Positions 8,280 to 18,338 of a DNA stretch of 64,000 nt are shown in pieces (position 1 is the first letter of the stretch; each line of letters opens with the position of its first letter). The translations under genes and the position numbers were made by a program. The notes under the pieces were generated by a model. It ran no database searches and had not been told where the DNA came from. It was given only the letters and a program-made list of their open reading frames with translations. Source of the DNA: Sphingomonas populi (GTDB lineage Bacteria; Pseudomonadota; Alphaproteobacteria; Sphingomonadales; Sphingomonadaceae); the NCBI RefSeq assembly GCF_004208535.1, contig NZ_SGIS01000002.1:124001-188000 (forward strand), written 5' to 3'.

Positions 8280-9029
8280 TTACGCCTTCAGACAGGCGAT
8301 CACCGCCGTGATCGCGACCGACGTATCCGCCACGTCGCGCACCTTGATCGAATCGATCCCCGCCGCGCGCACCGGATCGTCGTTCCCGCCCGGATAGATC
8401 GCGTCGCCCATGAACAGGATGTTCTCGAACACGATACCGGCATGGTCGCACAGCCGGCGCATGCCGTAAGCCTTGTCGATGCCCTTGCGGGTGATATCGA
8501 CCGAGGTTGCGCCGCCGATGTTGATCGAATGGTCGGGGATCATCGTGCGCAGGATCGCCTGCAACTGGCGGCGCTTCTCCTGCTTGGGGTCCCAATGTTC
8601 CTTGGCCTCAAGCGGCGCCTGCTGGCCGAGCGCCGACAGCGTGATCTGGCTGCCGCGATCCTCGATCCGCTCGCCCCAGGTCTGCTCGCCGCCGAACCCG
8701 GCCTGATCCCACGCCTTGTTCAGAGCATCGAGCACCTGATCGCGCTCTTCCGGTGAGAAAGCATCGTTGTAAATCGTGTTCCATACGCCGTTCTGGAACC
8801 GGAACAGCTTGGTGCCGGTGGTCGGCATGATGAACAGCCGTTCGAGCTTGGCATCGGCCTGCATCCGGCCGACGACCTGCTTTTCGAACTGCGGCCAGTC
8901 GCCGCCCGAAATCACCGCGACCTGCGCCACGTCGAGCAAATTCTTGAGCAGTACGGACATTTCGTCGCCGATCGGTTGCTTGCTCTCGGCGAGCGTCCCG
9001 TCGAGATCGAAGGCAATCATGGTCTTCAT
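8280..9029 (-). CDS. HAD-IIB family phosphatase, phosphomannomutase-like
   Basis: This 249-residue haloacid-dehalogenase protein has motif I FDLDGTLAES, motif II VISGGDW and motif IV MGDAIYPGGND, with a type IIB cap in between. Overall it resembles eukaryotic-type phosphomannomutases more than SPP/TPP phosphatases. Likely acts on a phosphorylated sugar; the substrate is not evident from sequence. The stop lies two bases after a repeat element. The ATG at 9029 has a G-run upstream. Confidence 0.85.
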   Translation of the reverse strand: MKTMIAFDLDGTLAESKQPIGDEMSVLLKNLLDVAQVAVISGGDWPQFEKQVVGRMQADAKLERLFIMPTTGTKLFRFQNGVWNTIYNDAFSPEERDQVLDALNKAWDQAGFGGEQTWGERIEDRGSQITLSALGQQAPLEAKEHWDPKQEKRRQLQAILRTMIPDHSINIGGATSVDITRKGIDKAYGMRRLCDHAGIVFENILFMGDAIYPGGNDDPVRAAGIDSIKVRDVADTSVAITAVIACLKA

Positions 9030-9063
9030 CGTGAACCCCCCAGTGGCGAAAAGAACCTATCCG

Positions 9064-9094
9064 TAAAAAGGGCGCCCCGAACCCGGAGCGCCCT
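9064..9094 (-). terminator. intrinsic terminator of the lipoprotein gene
   Basis: Read on the minus strand, AGGGCGCTCC and GGGGCGCCCT form a strong hairpin followed directly by TTTTT. It lies 38 bases beyond the stop of the lipoprotein gene at 9133-9402. Confidence 0.85.
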
Positions 9095-9132
9095 CATCAC
9101 CGTAGCTGCCGTGGGGCAGCTCCGAAAGACCG

Positions 9133-9402
9133 TTACTTGGTAACGTTGTCGGCCTTCGCGTCGCCATCGGCGCGGACGTTGTCGGCCGTGTCGTGCGCGT
9201 TGTCGGCTGCGTTCGAGAGCACGTCCGAGGCGGTTGCGTTCGTCGTGTTGTCAGCCATCGCGTCCATGTTGTCTGCAGCCGAATCGATGTTGTCGGCGAC
9301 CATGTCGGCGTTGTTTTCGATGGCGGCGGCTTCCGGGTTCTTGTTGCAGGCGGCGAGCGACATCAGGCCGGCGGCGACGAGAACAAGGGCGATTTTCTTC
9401 AT
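9133..9402 (-). CDS. small lipoprotein with Ala-Asp-Asn repeats
   Basis: This 89-residue protein has a lipoprotein signal MKKIALVLVAAGLMSLAAC, with C19 as the acylation site. The mature part is small, acidic and repetitive: ADN or ADM triplets recur about every four to eleven residues, which suggests a helical rod. I do not recognise a named family; it recalls entericidin-like or Lpp-like envelope proteins only in size. The ATG at 9402 has GGGAG upstream. An intrinsic terminator follows, so it is a single-gene unit. Confidence 0.8.
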   Translation of the reverse strand: MKKIALVLVAAGLMSLAACNKNPEAAAIENNADMVADNIDSAADNMDAMADNTTNATASDVLSNAADNAHDTADNVRADGDAKADNVTK

Positions 9403-9559
9403 GCGGTTGCTCCCAAAGCAGTCTGTAGTTTCGCGGCCAGCCCGATGCCGTCGCGAAGCGAAGTGTAACCAACGCGAAGCCGTAACGTTCCAAATCCCAT
9501 TCATATCCCTCAATCGGAATATCGCGGGTTTGGTGCGTTACGTCTTGCGCTGGCTGGCT

Positions 9560-10963
9560 TTATTCCGCTGCGGGCGCTGGCGCAATCTCTTCCGGCGCAT
9601 CCGCGACGACGGCGAGCATCGCGGTCCATGCGGCGACGTTCTGGCGCAACTGCTCGGGGTCGATCCGGTCGAGCGTATCCTCGGGGGTATGGTGCCAGTC
9701 GAAATAGCGCAGCGCCGACTGGTGGAGGTCGATTCCTGCCACGCCGAGCGCGAGCGTCGGCTCGACATCGGTGCCGCCATGCACCGCATCGCGCCCGCGC
9801 ACCACGCCGATCGGCGCGAGCGCGACCGCCAGCCGATCCTCGACCGGCTTGGCGGCGGCTGCGAAGCTGGTGCTGAACTTCCACACCATATCTGCCCCCG
9901 AATCGGATTCGGCGGCGAGCGCGTGGCGCTCGTTGGCATGCGCCTTGGCATAGGCGATGCCGCCGAACCCGCCGGTTTCCTCGTCGCCGAACCACACGAC
10001 GCGGATCGTGCGGCGGTGCTTGCCCGCTTCCATCAGCCGCTTGGCCGCCGCCGCCGTGATGGCGATGCCGGCGCCGTCATCGATCGCGCCGGTGCCGAGC
10101 TCCCAGCTATCGAGATGCCCGCCGATCGTGATGATGCCCGCCTTGGGGTCGGTGCCCGGCACCTCCGCCACGACGTTGCCCGAGGGGCGCGTGCCGACGA
10201 ATTTGGGCGTCAGCGTCAGGTGGAGCGTCACCGGCTTGCCGAGCTTGACCATCCGTTCGAGATTCTCGGCATCGGCGACCGACAGCGCCGCCGCCGGAAT
10301 CGGCGCGACGCCGGGCGCGAAATTGGTGACGCCGGTGTGCGGTCCGCGACCATGATCGGTGCCGATCGAGCGGATCACGATCGCGGCGGCGCCCTTCTTG
10401 GCGGCGACGGTGGGGCCAAGGAAGCGGGCGAGGCCGTTGCTGCCATAGCCCGATCCATCCTGAGTCGGCTGCATCGCGTTCGACACGAAGGCGATCTTGC
10501 CGGCGAGGCTGCCGTCGGGCGCGAGCAGCAAATCGTTGATGGTCTCGAAATACACCACCGGCGCGGTCAGCCCCTCAGGCGGGGTCGCGCCCGAATTGCC
10601 GAGCGCGGCGAGCCGCAGCGGCTGCGGATACGGCGTGATCACCTCGGCGGTCTCGGCGCCACGTTCCCAGACATTCTGGAGGTCGTAAGGTTCGATGTGA
10701 ACGTTCTTGAAGCCGAGGCTCTTGAGCTTGGCCACCGCCCAATCCCGCGCGCGCCCTTCCTGCGCCGAGCCGTCCGGGCGCGGCCCGATCTCGGTGGTGA
10801 TCCCCGACACGATATCCCATGCGACATCATCCTTCAGCGCCGCATCGCGAAGCGCCGCCACCTTGGCATCGGGCGCGACCGGCGTTGGCAACACGCGTTG
10901 CGCCAGCGCGGCGGCGGGGAAGGTGAGGGCGCAGGAAAGCAGCGCGAGGCGGAAGAGGCTCAT
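9560..10963 (-). CDS. secreted M28 family metallopeptidase (carboxypeptidase Q-like)
   Basis: This 467-residue protein has a signal peptide ending PAAALAQ. A PA-type insert lies around residues 130-240. The catalytic M28 core shows GGHLDSW (zinc ligands), DDGAG, DEETGGFGG and HHTPEDTLD. Family members are zinc aminopeptidases or dipeptidases acting in the periplasm or outside. It is probably monocistronic. Downstream lies the lipoprotein gene; upstream lies a PIN-domain relic. Confidence 0.9.
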   Translation of the reverse strand: MSLFRLALLSCALTFPAAALAQRVLPTPVAPDAKVAALRDAALKDDVAWDIVSGITTEIGPRPDGSAQEGRARDWAVAKLKSLGFKNVHIEPYDLQNVWERGAETAEVITPYPQPLRLAALGNSGATPPEGLTAPVVYFETINDLLLAPDGSLAGKIAFVSNAMQPTQDGSGYGSNGLARFLGPTVAAKKGAAAIVIRSIGTDHGRGPHTGVTNFAPGVAPIPAAALSVADAENLERMVKLGKPVTLHLTLTPKFVGTRPSGNVVAEVPGTDPKAGIITIGGHLDSWELGTGAIDDGAGIAITAAAAKRLMEAGKHRRTIRVVWFGDEETGGFGGIAYAKAHANERHALAAESDSGADMVWKFSTSFAAAAKPVEDRLAVALAPIGVVRGRDAVHGGTDVEPTLALGVAGIDLHQSALRYFDWHHTPEDTLDRIDPEQLRQNVAAWTAMLAVVADAPEEIAPAPAAE

Positions 10964-10966
10964 TGG

Positions 10967-11095
10967 CTATCTCAATATCGTAGGAAGGGCGGACGCGAGT
11001 CCGAACGTAAAATGCTGGCGGTCGGACGTGAGTAAGGGAAGATCGAGCCGTTCGGCAATCGCGATGTGGATGGCGTCGTCAAATTGAGGCCTGAA
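10967..11095 (-). pseudogene. C-terminal relic of a PIN-domain (VapC-type) protein
   Basis: The minus strand encodes FDDAIHIAIAERLDLPLLTS followed by DRQHF and a stop, which matches the end of PIN-domain ribonucleases (conserved Asp, then LLTSDRQHF). No upstream PIN residues, start codon or antitoxin gene can be found in that frame; the upstream sequence instead holds a palindromic repeat and the ettA leader. I read it as the remnant of a VapBC-type toxin gene. It is not expected to be functional. Confidence 0.6.
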
Positions 11096-11108
11096 ACCGC
11101 CACAAACC

Positions 11109-11139
11109 GTCACGCCGGACTCGTTCCGGCGTCCACGGT
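11109..11139. repeat. short palindromic repeat in front of ettA
   Basis: CGCCGGA and TCCGGCG arms around a short loop, flanked by GTCA and GTCCACGGT, match the general style of the other palindromic repeats in the window. It sits just upstream of the PIN relic on the minus strand and may mark the event that broke that gene. Confidence 0.5.
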
Positions 11140-11275
11140 GCTGCGCGCAAGCTCCGAAGTGCGGCAAGTCCAGCCCCCGGCGCTTACGTTGCCAATCGGC
11201 GCCGACATCCCTAAATGCCCCCTTAAATTCCAGTACTTCAAATCCCGCAATCTTAGCCCCGGAGCACGACCCCGA

Positions 11276-12955
<1,680 letters not shown>

Positions 12956-12984
12956 CCCCCTGATCGGGCGGGGCGGGCTGGCGG

Positions 12985-13557
12985 TCAGAGCGTGTTCATC
13001 TCGACCGCCAGCCCCGCGATCGTCGCGGCGGCGATGCGTGCGCCGAACGCGATCTCGCGCTGTTCGGTATAGCTGTCGCCGTCGTGTCTCCACATCTGAT
13101 GGATGACGGCCCTGTTGACGTCCACGACCCAATATTCAGGTACGCCTTCGCGCGCATAGATGCGCCGCTTGCGACCGAGATCGTTCTTCACGGTGGCGTC
13201 CGCCACTTCGATCACCAGCGCGAGCGAGGTGAGCGGGATCAACCCTTTGCCTTCGGGCTCGGCGGTGAGCGAGATGTCGGGTTCGGGTACGTTGTGCGGC
13301 GGCATCGCGATCGAGCCTTCGATCAGCGCTTCCAGATCGCTGCCGATGTAATCGAGTGTGTCGGCGATCAGGCGATACAGCCGCGATTTGATCCGCGCAT
13401 GGGGCCGGTGCTGCGCGTTCCTATAGACAATTTCCCCCTCGATCAGCTCGGTTTTACCGTAAGCGTCGAAAGCGCCGAGTTCATCGAGCGTGAGATAGTC
13501 CGCGACCCGCAGTTTGACGGGCAGGGGTTCGATCGTGAGAGGCACGATTTCGCTCAT
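12985..13557 (-). CDS. Uma2 family protein (DUF820, putative PD-(D/E)XK nuclease)
   Basis: This 190-residue protein has the Uma2/DUF820 signature: YLTLDELG, ELIEGEIVY, then PEPDISL, ALVIEVADAT and YAREGVPEYWVVD. These residues fit a restriction-endonuclease-like fold. Function is not settled in the family, which is very expanded in cyanobacteria. The start MSEIVPLTIEP at 13557 is preferred to the longer open frame from 13725, which would cross the slt promoter region. The gene is convergent with ettA and isolated. Confidence 0.85.
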   Translation of the reverse strand: MSEIVPLTIEPLPVKLRVADYLTLDELGAFDAYGKTELIEGEIVYRNAQHRPHARIKSRLYRLIADTLDYIGSDLEALIEGSIAMPPHNVPEPDISLTAEPEGKGLIPLTSLALVIEVADATVKNDLGRKRRIYAREGVPEYWVVDVNRAVIHQMWRHDGDSYTEQREIAFGARIAAATIAGLAVEMNTL

Positions 13558-13718
13558 CGCCGCATAGTATCCGTTCCCGGGCTGAATGTCAGTCGCCGTA
13601 GTACAAGCGGTGGCGTCCACCGTCAGGTCCGCACCGTACCACGAGCGCCGCGCGACACCAATCCGGTCGCGCCATTGCGAACCAGACCAACCGCCCGCCG
13701 CATTTTTGCTTTTGATAC

Positions 13719-13747
13719 GAGACAACTTACCATCGCTTCCTTATACT
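13719..13747 (+). promoter_or_regulatory. candidate sigma-70 promoter for the lytic transglycosylase
   Basis: GAGACA (13719-13724) and TATACT (13742-13747) are spaced by 17 bases. The -10 lies only six bases before the ATG at 13754, so a transcript from here would be nearly leaderless. Visual match only. Confidence 0.35.
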
Positions 13748-13753
13748 GTCGGC

Positions 13754-15748
13754 ATGGTTCCAGGCGTGGTGAAATTCGCATTGCTGGCCGCCGGTGCATC
13801 CGGCGCGTTCGCCGTTGCCGGCGTCGCGCAGGATCAACTCGGCTGGGGACGTGCCACGCAGGCGCTGAGCCAGCAGGACCCGGCGCGGGGCGCCGCGCTC
13901 TCCGCCGCGATCGCGCAGTGGAAGTCGCTCCAGCAGACCAGCGGCTATCCGTTCGAAAGCTATGCCAATTTCCTGATCGCTCACCCCGGCTGGCCCGCCG
14001 AGATGACGCTGCGCCGCGCCGCCGAGCGCGCGATTGACGGCACCACGCCGGTCTCGCCAACCACGACGGTCGCGTTCTTCCGCCGCTTCCCGCCGCTCAC
14101 CGGCACCGGCAAGGTGCGCTTCGCCGAGGCGCTCGCGGCATCGGGCTATCGCGACGAAGCCAATCTCGCCGCGCGCAACGCCTGGGTGTCGGGCAGCCTG
14201 TCCGTCGCCGACGAGGCGAAGATCATCACCGGCTTTTCGGGTGCGCTGAGCCAGGCCGATCAAGACACGCGTATGGACATGCTGTTGTGGCAGGGTGCGA
14301 TCTCCTCCGCGCAGCGCCAGCTCGCGCTCACCAGCGCCGCGCGGCGTCCGGTGTTCGCGGCGCGGCTCGCGTTCCGCAGCAACGCGCCCGACGCCTCCAC
14401 GCAAGCCGCTTCGACGCAAAGCTGGGGCATGGCCGATCCGGGCTGGCTGGCCGATCGCGCGACGTGGCTTCGCAACAACGGCGGCTTCGGCGCCCGCGAA
14501 CTGCTCGCGCGCCGCTCCACGCTCGCGACGCGGCCCGCCAATGTCGAGGCGTGGTATGAGGCGCTGCTCACCAACGCGCGCGGCGCGGCGGCGGATGCGC
14601 AATATGCCACCGCCTATGACATCGCCCGTCAGGTCGATGATGCCTATCCCGCCGGCACCGACGTCAGCGGCCAGCCTTATGGCGAGCGCGACGATTATAC
14701 GAGCCTCGTCTGGCTCGCCGGCCAGACCGCGCTCAAGAACCTCGGTCGCGCCGCCGACGCAAGCACCTTGTTCGCGCGCTACGCCCACGCCTCGAAATCG
14801 CCGACCACCCAGTCGAAAGGCTATTATTGGGCAGGCCGCGCCGCCGAAGCCGCCGGGCAGCGCGATATCGCCACCGGCTATTACAACCAGGCCGCCGGCT
14901 TCCCCGACATGTTCTACGGGCAACTCGCCACCGAACGGCTCGGTCGCGTGCTCGCCGCGCCCGGCGCGCCGGTGATGCGCCCGGTCGATCCCGCCGTGCG
15001 CGCGGCCTTCTATGCCCGTGAGACCGTGCGCGCCGCGCAATATCTCGGCACCGCCGGCAATTGGCAGGACCAGAGCGCCTTCGTCCGCCAGATCGCCACC
15101 GACGCCAAGACCGACAGCGATCACGTCCTCGCCACCGAACTCTCGCGTACATTGGGCCGTCCCGATCTCGGCGTGATGGTCGGCCGCAGCGCGCTCCAGA
15201 ACGGCCTCAGCGACTATTCGACGGTCGGCTTCCCGACGGTGCGTGTGCCCGCCAGCGCCAATGACGATTGGGTGATGGTCCACGCCATCGCCCGGCAGGA
15301 AAGCCAGTTCGATCGCGCCGCGATCAGCCACGCCGGCGCGCGCGGGCTGATGCAGTTGATGCCCGGCACCGCGCGCGAAACCGCCGCCAAGCTCGGCGTC
15401 GGCTATGACGCGAACAACCTGACCACCGATACCGATTACAACATCATGGTCGGATCGAGCTATTTCGCGCGGATTTACAACCAGTTCGGCAGCTATCCGC
15501 TCGCCGTCGCGGCGTATAACGCTGGACCCGGCAACGTGAACAAATGGCTGCGCGCCAATGGCGATCCGCGCACCGGTAGCGTCGATATCGTCGACTGGAT
15601 CGAGGCGATCCCGATCTACGAGACGCGCAACTACGTCCAGCGCGTGCTCGAAAACGCGGTGGTGTACGATCTGATGAACCCCGAACACGCCCGTTCGCGC
15701 GGCGCGAACCGGATAAGCTGGTATCTCGGTAAGGGCCGGCCCGGCTGA
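13754..15748 (+). CDS. slt: soluble lytic murein transglycosylase (SLT family)
   Basis: This 664-residue periplasmic enzyme cleaves peptidoglycan glycan strands with formation of 1,6-anhydroMurNAc. A signal peptide covers about the first 25 residues (cleavage near GVAQ). A long alpha-helical superhelix follows, then the C-terminal SLT domain. The catalytic glutamate is E516 in ARQESQF, followed by SHAGARGLMQLMPGTA and VAAYNAGPGNV. A second, distinct SLT-domain protein is encoded at 49840-51618. The ATG at 13754 gives the correct signal peptide; upstream codons would not. Confidence 0.93.
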   Translation: MVPGVVKFALLAAGASGAFAVAGVAQDQLGWGRATQALSQQDPARGAALSAAIAQWKSLQQTSGYPFESYANFLIAHPGWPAEMTLRRAAERAIDGTTPVSPTTTVAFFRRFPPLTGTGKVRFAEALAASGYRDEANLAARNAWVSGSLSVADEAKIITGFSGALSQADQDTRMDMLLWQGAISSAQRQLALTSAARRPVFAARLAFRSNAPDASTQAASTQSWGMADPGWLADRATWLRNNGGFGARELLARRSTLATRPANVEAWYEALLTNARGAAADAQYATAYDIARQVDDAYPAGTDVSGQPYGERDDYTSLVWLAGQTALKNLGRAADASTLFARYAHASKSPTTQSKGYYWAGRAAEAAGQRDIATGYYNQAAGFPDMFYGQLATERLGRVLAAPGAPVMRPVDPAVRAAFYARETVRAAQYLGTAGNWQDQSAFVRQIATDAKTDSDHVLATELSRTLGRPDLGVMVGRSALQNGLSDYSTVGFPTVRVPASANDDWVMVHAIARQESQFDRAAISHAGARGLMQLMPGTARETAAKLGVGYDANNLTTDTDYNIMVGSSYFARIYNQFGSYPLAVAAYNAGPGNVNKWLRANGDPRTGSVDIVDWIEAIPIYETRNYVQRVLENAVVYDLMNPEHARSRGANRISWYLGKGRPG

Positions 15749-15756
15749 TTGCCGGC

Positions 15757-15774
15757 GGCGCGGCTTGCCGCGCC
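15757..15774. terminator. hairpin after the lytic transglycosylase
   Basis: GGCGCGG (15757-15763), loop CTTG, CCGCGCC (15768-15774). It starts eight bases after the stop codon and has no U-tract. It could be a terminator or a stabilising 3' hairpin; the same stem style occurs in the cluster at 54.1 kb. Confidence 0.45.
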
Positions 15775-15807
15775 TGTGGCGATATCCGCCGCGAAACGAC
15801 CAATAAA

Positions 15808-15822
15808 ATACGAATATCGTAT
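15808..15822. promoter_or_regulatory. AT-rich perfect palindrome, possible operator
   Basis: ATACGA-ATA-TCGTAT is a perfect 6+3+6 inverted repeat in an otherwise AT-rich spacer. No adjacent regulator is encoded, so a binding role is speculative. Confidence 0.25.
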
Positions 15823-16015
15823 ACCCTGCTGTTGACTGCACGTTACGCTCAAGTAATGAGACGTGCAGCCTAAACGGCTGAATATCTGTAAATACTCAAA
15901 AAAATTTTCTGTTGGGAGATCGCGGGAGAAGACGTGTCTTCCTCGCGGCGGGTCGTCGCGTCTCTAATTGGTATTGCGCCGGCCTGACCTGTTTCAAATG
16001 GGGATCGCGCACGCC

Positions 16016-16285
16016 ATGACTACAAATGCTGTATCCAAATTGGGACTCTTCGTGAGTTTCGTCTTGGCGATGATTGGTGAAGCCGGCGCGCAAAAACCCG
16101 CAGAAGCGCCACCCGTCCCCACCAAGACCGTGAATCATGCCATGTTTCGGGCGATGCAGGCGTCGATCAACCGACGCCGCCAGCAGGAAGCCGGCCGTCG
16201 TCGCGCCGCAAGGAAGGGCGCAGGCGGCCCCAATCGCCCGGACTGTTCTCGCGCGAAGGGGGATTCCTGCCCATATAGCCCGTAA
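16016..16285 (+). CDS. small basic protein with a signal-peptide-like N-terminus, unknown
   Basis: This 89-residue frame starts MTTNAVSKLGLFVSFVLAMI and has a plausible cleavage at AGA-QKPAE. A proline-rich segment follows, then a strongly Arg-rich C-terminus. No family is recognised. GGGGA precedes the ATG at suitable distance. It lies in a 590-base interval between slt and greB with no competing frame. The low complexity and short length leave open that it is non-coding. Confidence 0.4.
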   Translation: MTTNAVSKLGLFVSFVLAMIGEAGAQKPAEAPPVPTKTVNHAMFRAMQASINRRRQQEAGRRRAARKGAGGPNRPDCSRAKGDSCPYSP

Positions 16286-16338
16286 GCGCGCGTGACAGCG
16301 CGTTGACCCGGCATGATCCTGCGGTATCGCATCGCGGG

Positions 16339-16851
16339 ATGACCGATCGACCCAATTACATCACCCCCGCCGGCTATGCGGTGCTGCGCGCAGAATATGA
16401 CGCCTTGCTGGGCGATGAGCGTCCCAAATTGGTCGATGTCATCTCCTGGGCGGCGGGTAATGGCGACCGATCGGAGAATGGCGACTATATCTACGGTCGC
16501 AAGCGCCTGCGCGAGATCGACCGGCGGCTCGGCTTCCTCGCACGGCGCATGAAAGCCGCCAAGATCGTCGATCCGTCAGCGCAGGCCGACCGCACCCGCA
16601 TCTGGTTCGGCGCGACCGCCACCATCGCCGACGAGGACGACGCCGAGCGTGTGCTGACTCTGGTCGGCGACGACGAAACCGACGCCGGGGCAGGCCGGAT
16701 CGGCTGGAACGCCCCACTCGCCCGCGCTTTACGCGGCGCTGCTGTCGGGGATGTCCGCCGCGTCGTCCTGCCGGCGGGCGAGCGCGAGTATGAGGTGATA
16801 GCGATTTCGTATCCTGAGGCGGTGGGGCGGGGTGTTGTTGGTTCCGACTAG
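16339..16851 (+). CDS. greB: transcription elongation factor GreB
   Basis: GreB rescues backtracked RNA polymerase by stimulating its intrinsic RNA cleavage. The 170-residue protein begins MTDRPNYITPAGYAVLRAEY, with the coiled-coil acidic tip segment SENGDYIYGRKRLREIDRR, which separates GreB from GreA. The C-terminal FKBP-like domain follows. The start at 16339 matches the family N-terminus; the ATG at 16303 is less likely. Past the stop the composition changes abruptly to AT-rich. Confidence 0.9.
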   Translation: MTDRPNYITPAGYAVLRAEYDALLGDERPKLVDVISWAAGNGDRSENGDYIYGRKRLREIDRRLGFLARRMKAAKIVDPSAQADRTRIWFGATATIADEDDAERVLTLVGDDETDAGAGRIGWNAPLARALRGAAVGDVRRVVLPAGEREYEVIAISYPEAVGRGVVGSD

Positions 16852-17279
16852 GCGTTTTAACCGTAGTCTTCTCGGAACAAGTACGATGATCGCAAACACG
16901 CGATTTGTGGACGGCATTCTTTCGCTCTCGGTGAAAGCCAGCGTTTCTAAAGGCCCACTTCGTCGTATTTTTGCGGTCTTGGTTTTGCATATGCGGAAAT
17001 AAAAATCCGAGATCCACTTTGTTCGTTTCGAGTGAATTCGAGGTGGCGGCGGCTGGTGGGCGGGGCGCATTTTAAAGTAACCCAAGCGTGCATGCTAAGC
17101 TATTGAAGGGCAAGTATCTATAATTGGTCATTAATCCAAAACGGAGGCAGTAAAAACCGGTTGTTCGATTAGGTGCTTATTATATTTAAAAATATGTCTT
17201 AAACGGTGATTGCAATATTTCTGGCGAAGGACTCGTATTTCTGTTAATTGAAATCGACTCATATCGGGGGAGAGTCCGC
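16852..17279. other. AT-rich intergenic stretch
   Basis: This 428-base interval is clearly less GC-rich than the rest of the window and contains no convincing coding frame. Its 3' end carries the ribosome binding site GGGGGAG for the next gene. I see no tRNA, attachment site or transposase remnant. It looks like one end of an inserted segment that continues through 18.4 kb. Confidence 0.5.
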
Positions 17280-18338
17280 GTGAGTTTCGGCCTAGAAAAA
17301 ATTCTGCCTCTTGTTCCAGCGGTTGGGGGTGTCGTCCTAGTTCTTGCGGCTGTATATGCTCGAAGCCTCATCGACGTTCTTGGTAAGAGCCTGGACAAGC
17401 TTAACTCGCTGAAGTCGCTTCCCGCAAAAGACCGTGAATCCGCTCTCGAGGTAATTGAGATCGGCTTGAAGATCGATAAGATCGAGACTGCAAAATTAAG
17501 CGCGGCCCACAGATTTGAATTGATTAAAGCGGCTATGGAGGAGCGCACGACGAAGGCTTGGCAACGCTTTTGGTTGCTCGTTTTGACGGGCGCGATGATG
17601 CTGATCCTGGCGGCGGGTTGGTTCGCCTATTCGGTTCTTACTAAAAGCCGAGAAGATCAATTGAATGATGCGCTGACTCGTGATCCAGACGCATTTTCTC
17701 AGGTATTAGAAAGGAAAGGCTATTATAGTATCAAAGGAATGGGAATTGTAAATTCTCTTGCGAGTATAACGGGACTTGATACGAGTGATCTACGTAAGGC
17801 GATTGAGCAGGCGCAGGCGCTAGACCGCTGTGACCCAAGTAGTCGGGAGCCGTGCAACGTTACTCTTGTGCAACTACGCGCCCGCGCTCGAAGTCGGGAG
17901 GCGCCCTTCAACGATGTGGGAATATTCGTCACAGCCGCAAAGCCAGAGTATGATCCGCCTCGTCGTTTTTACGTGAACGTCACGGAATTCTTCCCGTTCA
18001 AGCATGTGCCAGTCGTTATCCGCAGCCTTGATGGGAGCAGATATCTGCGTCTTATGCCAAGGGTCGCGATCGTCGGCAGCACGGACAAAGATCTCATACA
18101 TCTAAACGAGGCGCAAATAGGATATATTTTTGGAAATAAAAACCTTTTTGGTGGAAATAAGGGTGGGGCATCAACGGTAAAAGCGGTTGCCCTGCCGGTC
18201 ACCCAGGACAACCCACAACTATTTGACCCATTTTGTTCAGATTTTTGGAAAAATAGAGATGCATTGTGCTTGCTAAAGGGGAAAACACTTGGTTTGGATG
18301 ATTTAATTGACAGGGCAACTCGCGCTGTGAAATCATGA
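17280..18338 (+). CDS. two-TM membrane protein of unknown function in an AT-richer patch
   Basis: This 352-residue protein is not recognised. A first hydrophobic segment lies near residues 8-26 (LPLVPAVGGVVLVLAAVYAR). A charged, helical and possibly coiled-coil region follows (about 30-95), then a second membrane helix near 98-120 (FWLLVLTGAMMLILAAGWFA). The remaining 230 residues would be on the far side and include Cys residues at C183, C192 and near the end. The GTG start at 17280 follows a strong GGGGGAGAG. Codon use and GC differ from neighbours, suggesting horizontal acquisition. No partner gene is adjacent. Confidence 0.7.
   Translation: MSFGLEKILPLVPAVGGVVLVLAAVYARSLIDVLGKSLDKLNSLKSLPAKDRESALEVIEIGLKIDKIETAKLSAAHRFELIKAAMEERTTKAWQRFWLLVLTGAMMLILAAGWFAYSVLTKSREDQLNDALTRDPDAFSQVLERKGYYSIKGMGIVNSLASITGLDTSDLRKAIEQAQALDRCDPSSREPCNVTLVQLRARARSREAPFNDVGIFVTAAKPEYDPPRRFYVNVTEFFPFKHVPVVIRSLDGSRYLRLMPRVAIVGSTDKDLIHLNEAQIGYIFGNKNLFGGNKGGASTVKAVALPVTQDNPQLFDPFCSDFWKNRDALCLLKGKTLGLDDLIDRATRAVKS

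Noticed and set aside
9137..11035. 632-codon plus-strand frame across the lipoprotein and M28 peptidase genes
   Set aside because: Opposite strand of two well-supported genes with signal peptides and catalytic motifs; its own sequence is an Arg/Ala/Gly-rich shadow.
13727..15841. 704-codon minus-strand frame opposite slt
   Set aside because: Antisense shadow of a canonical lytic transglycosylase; no motif, no start context.
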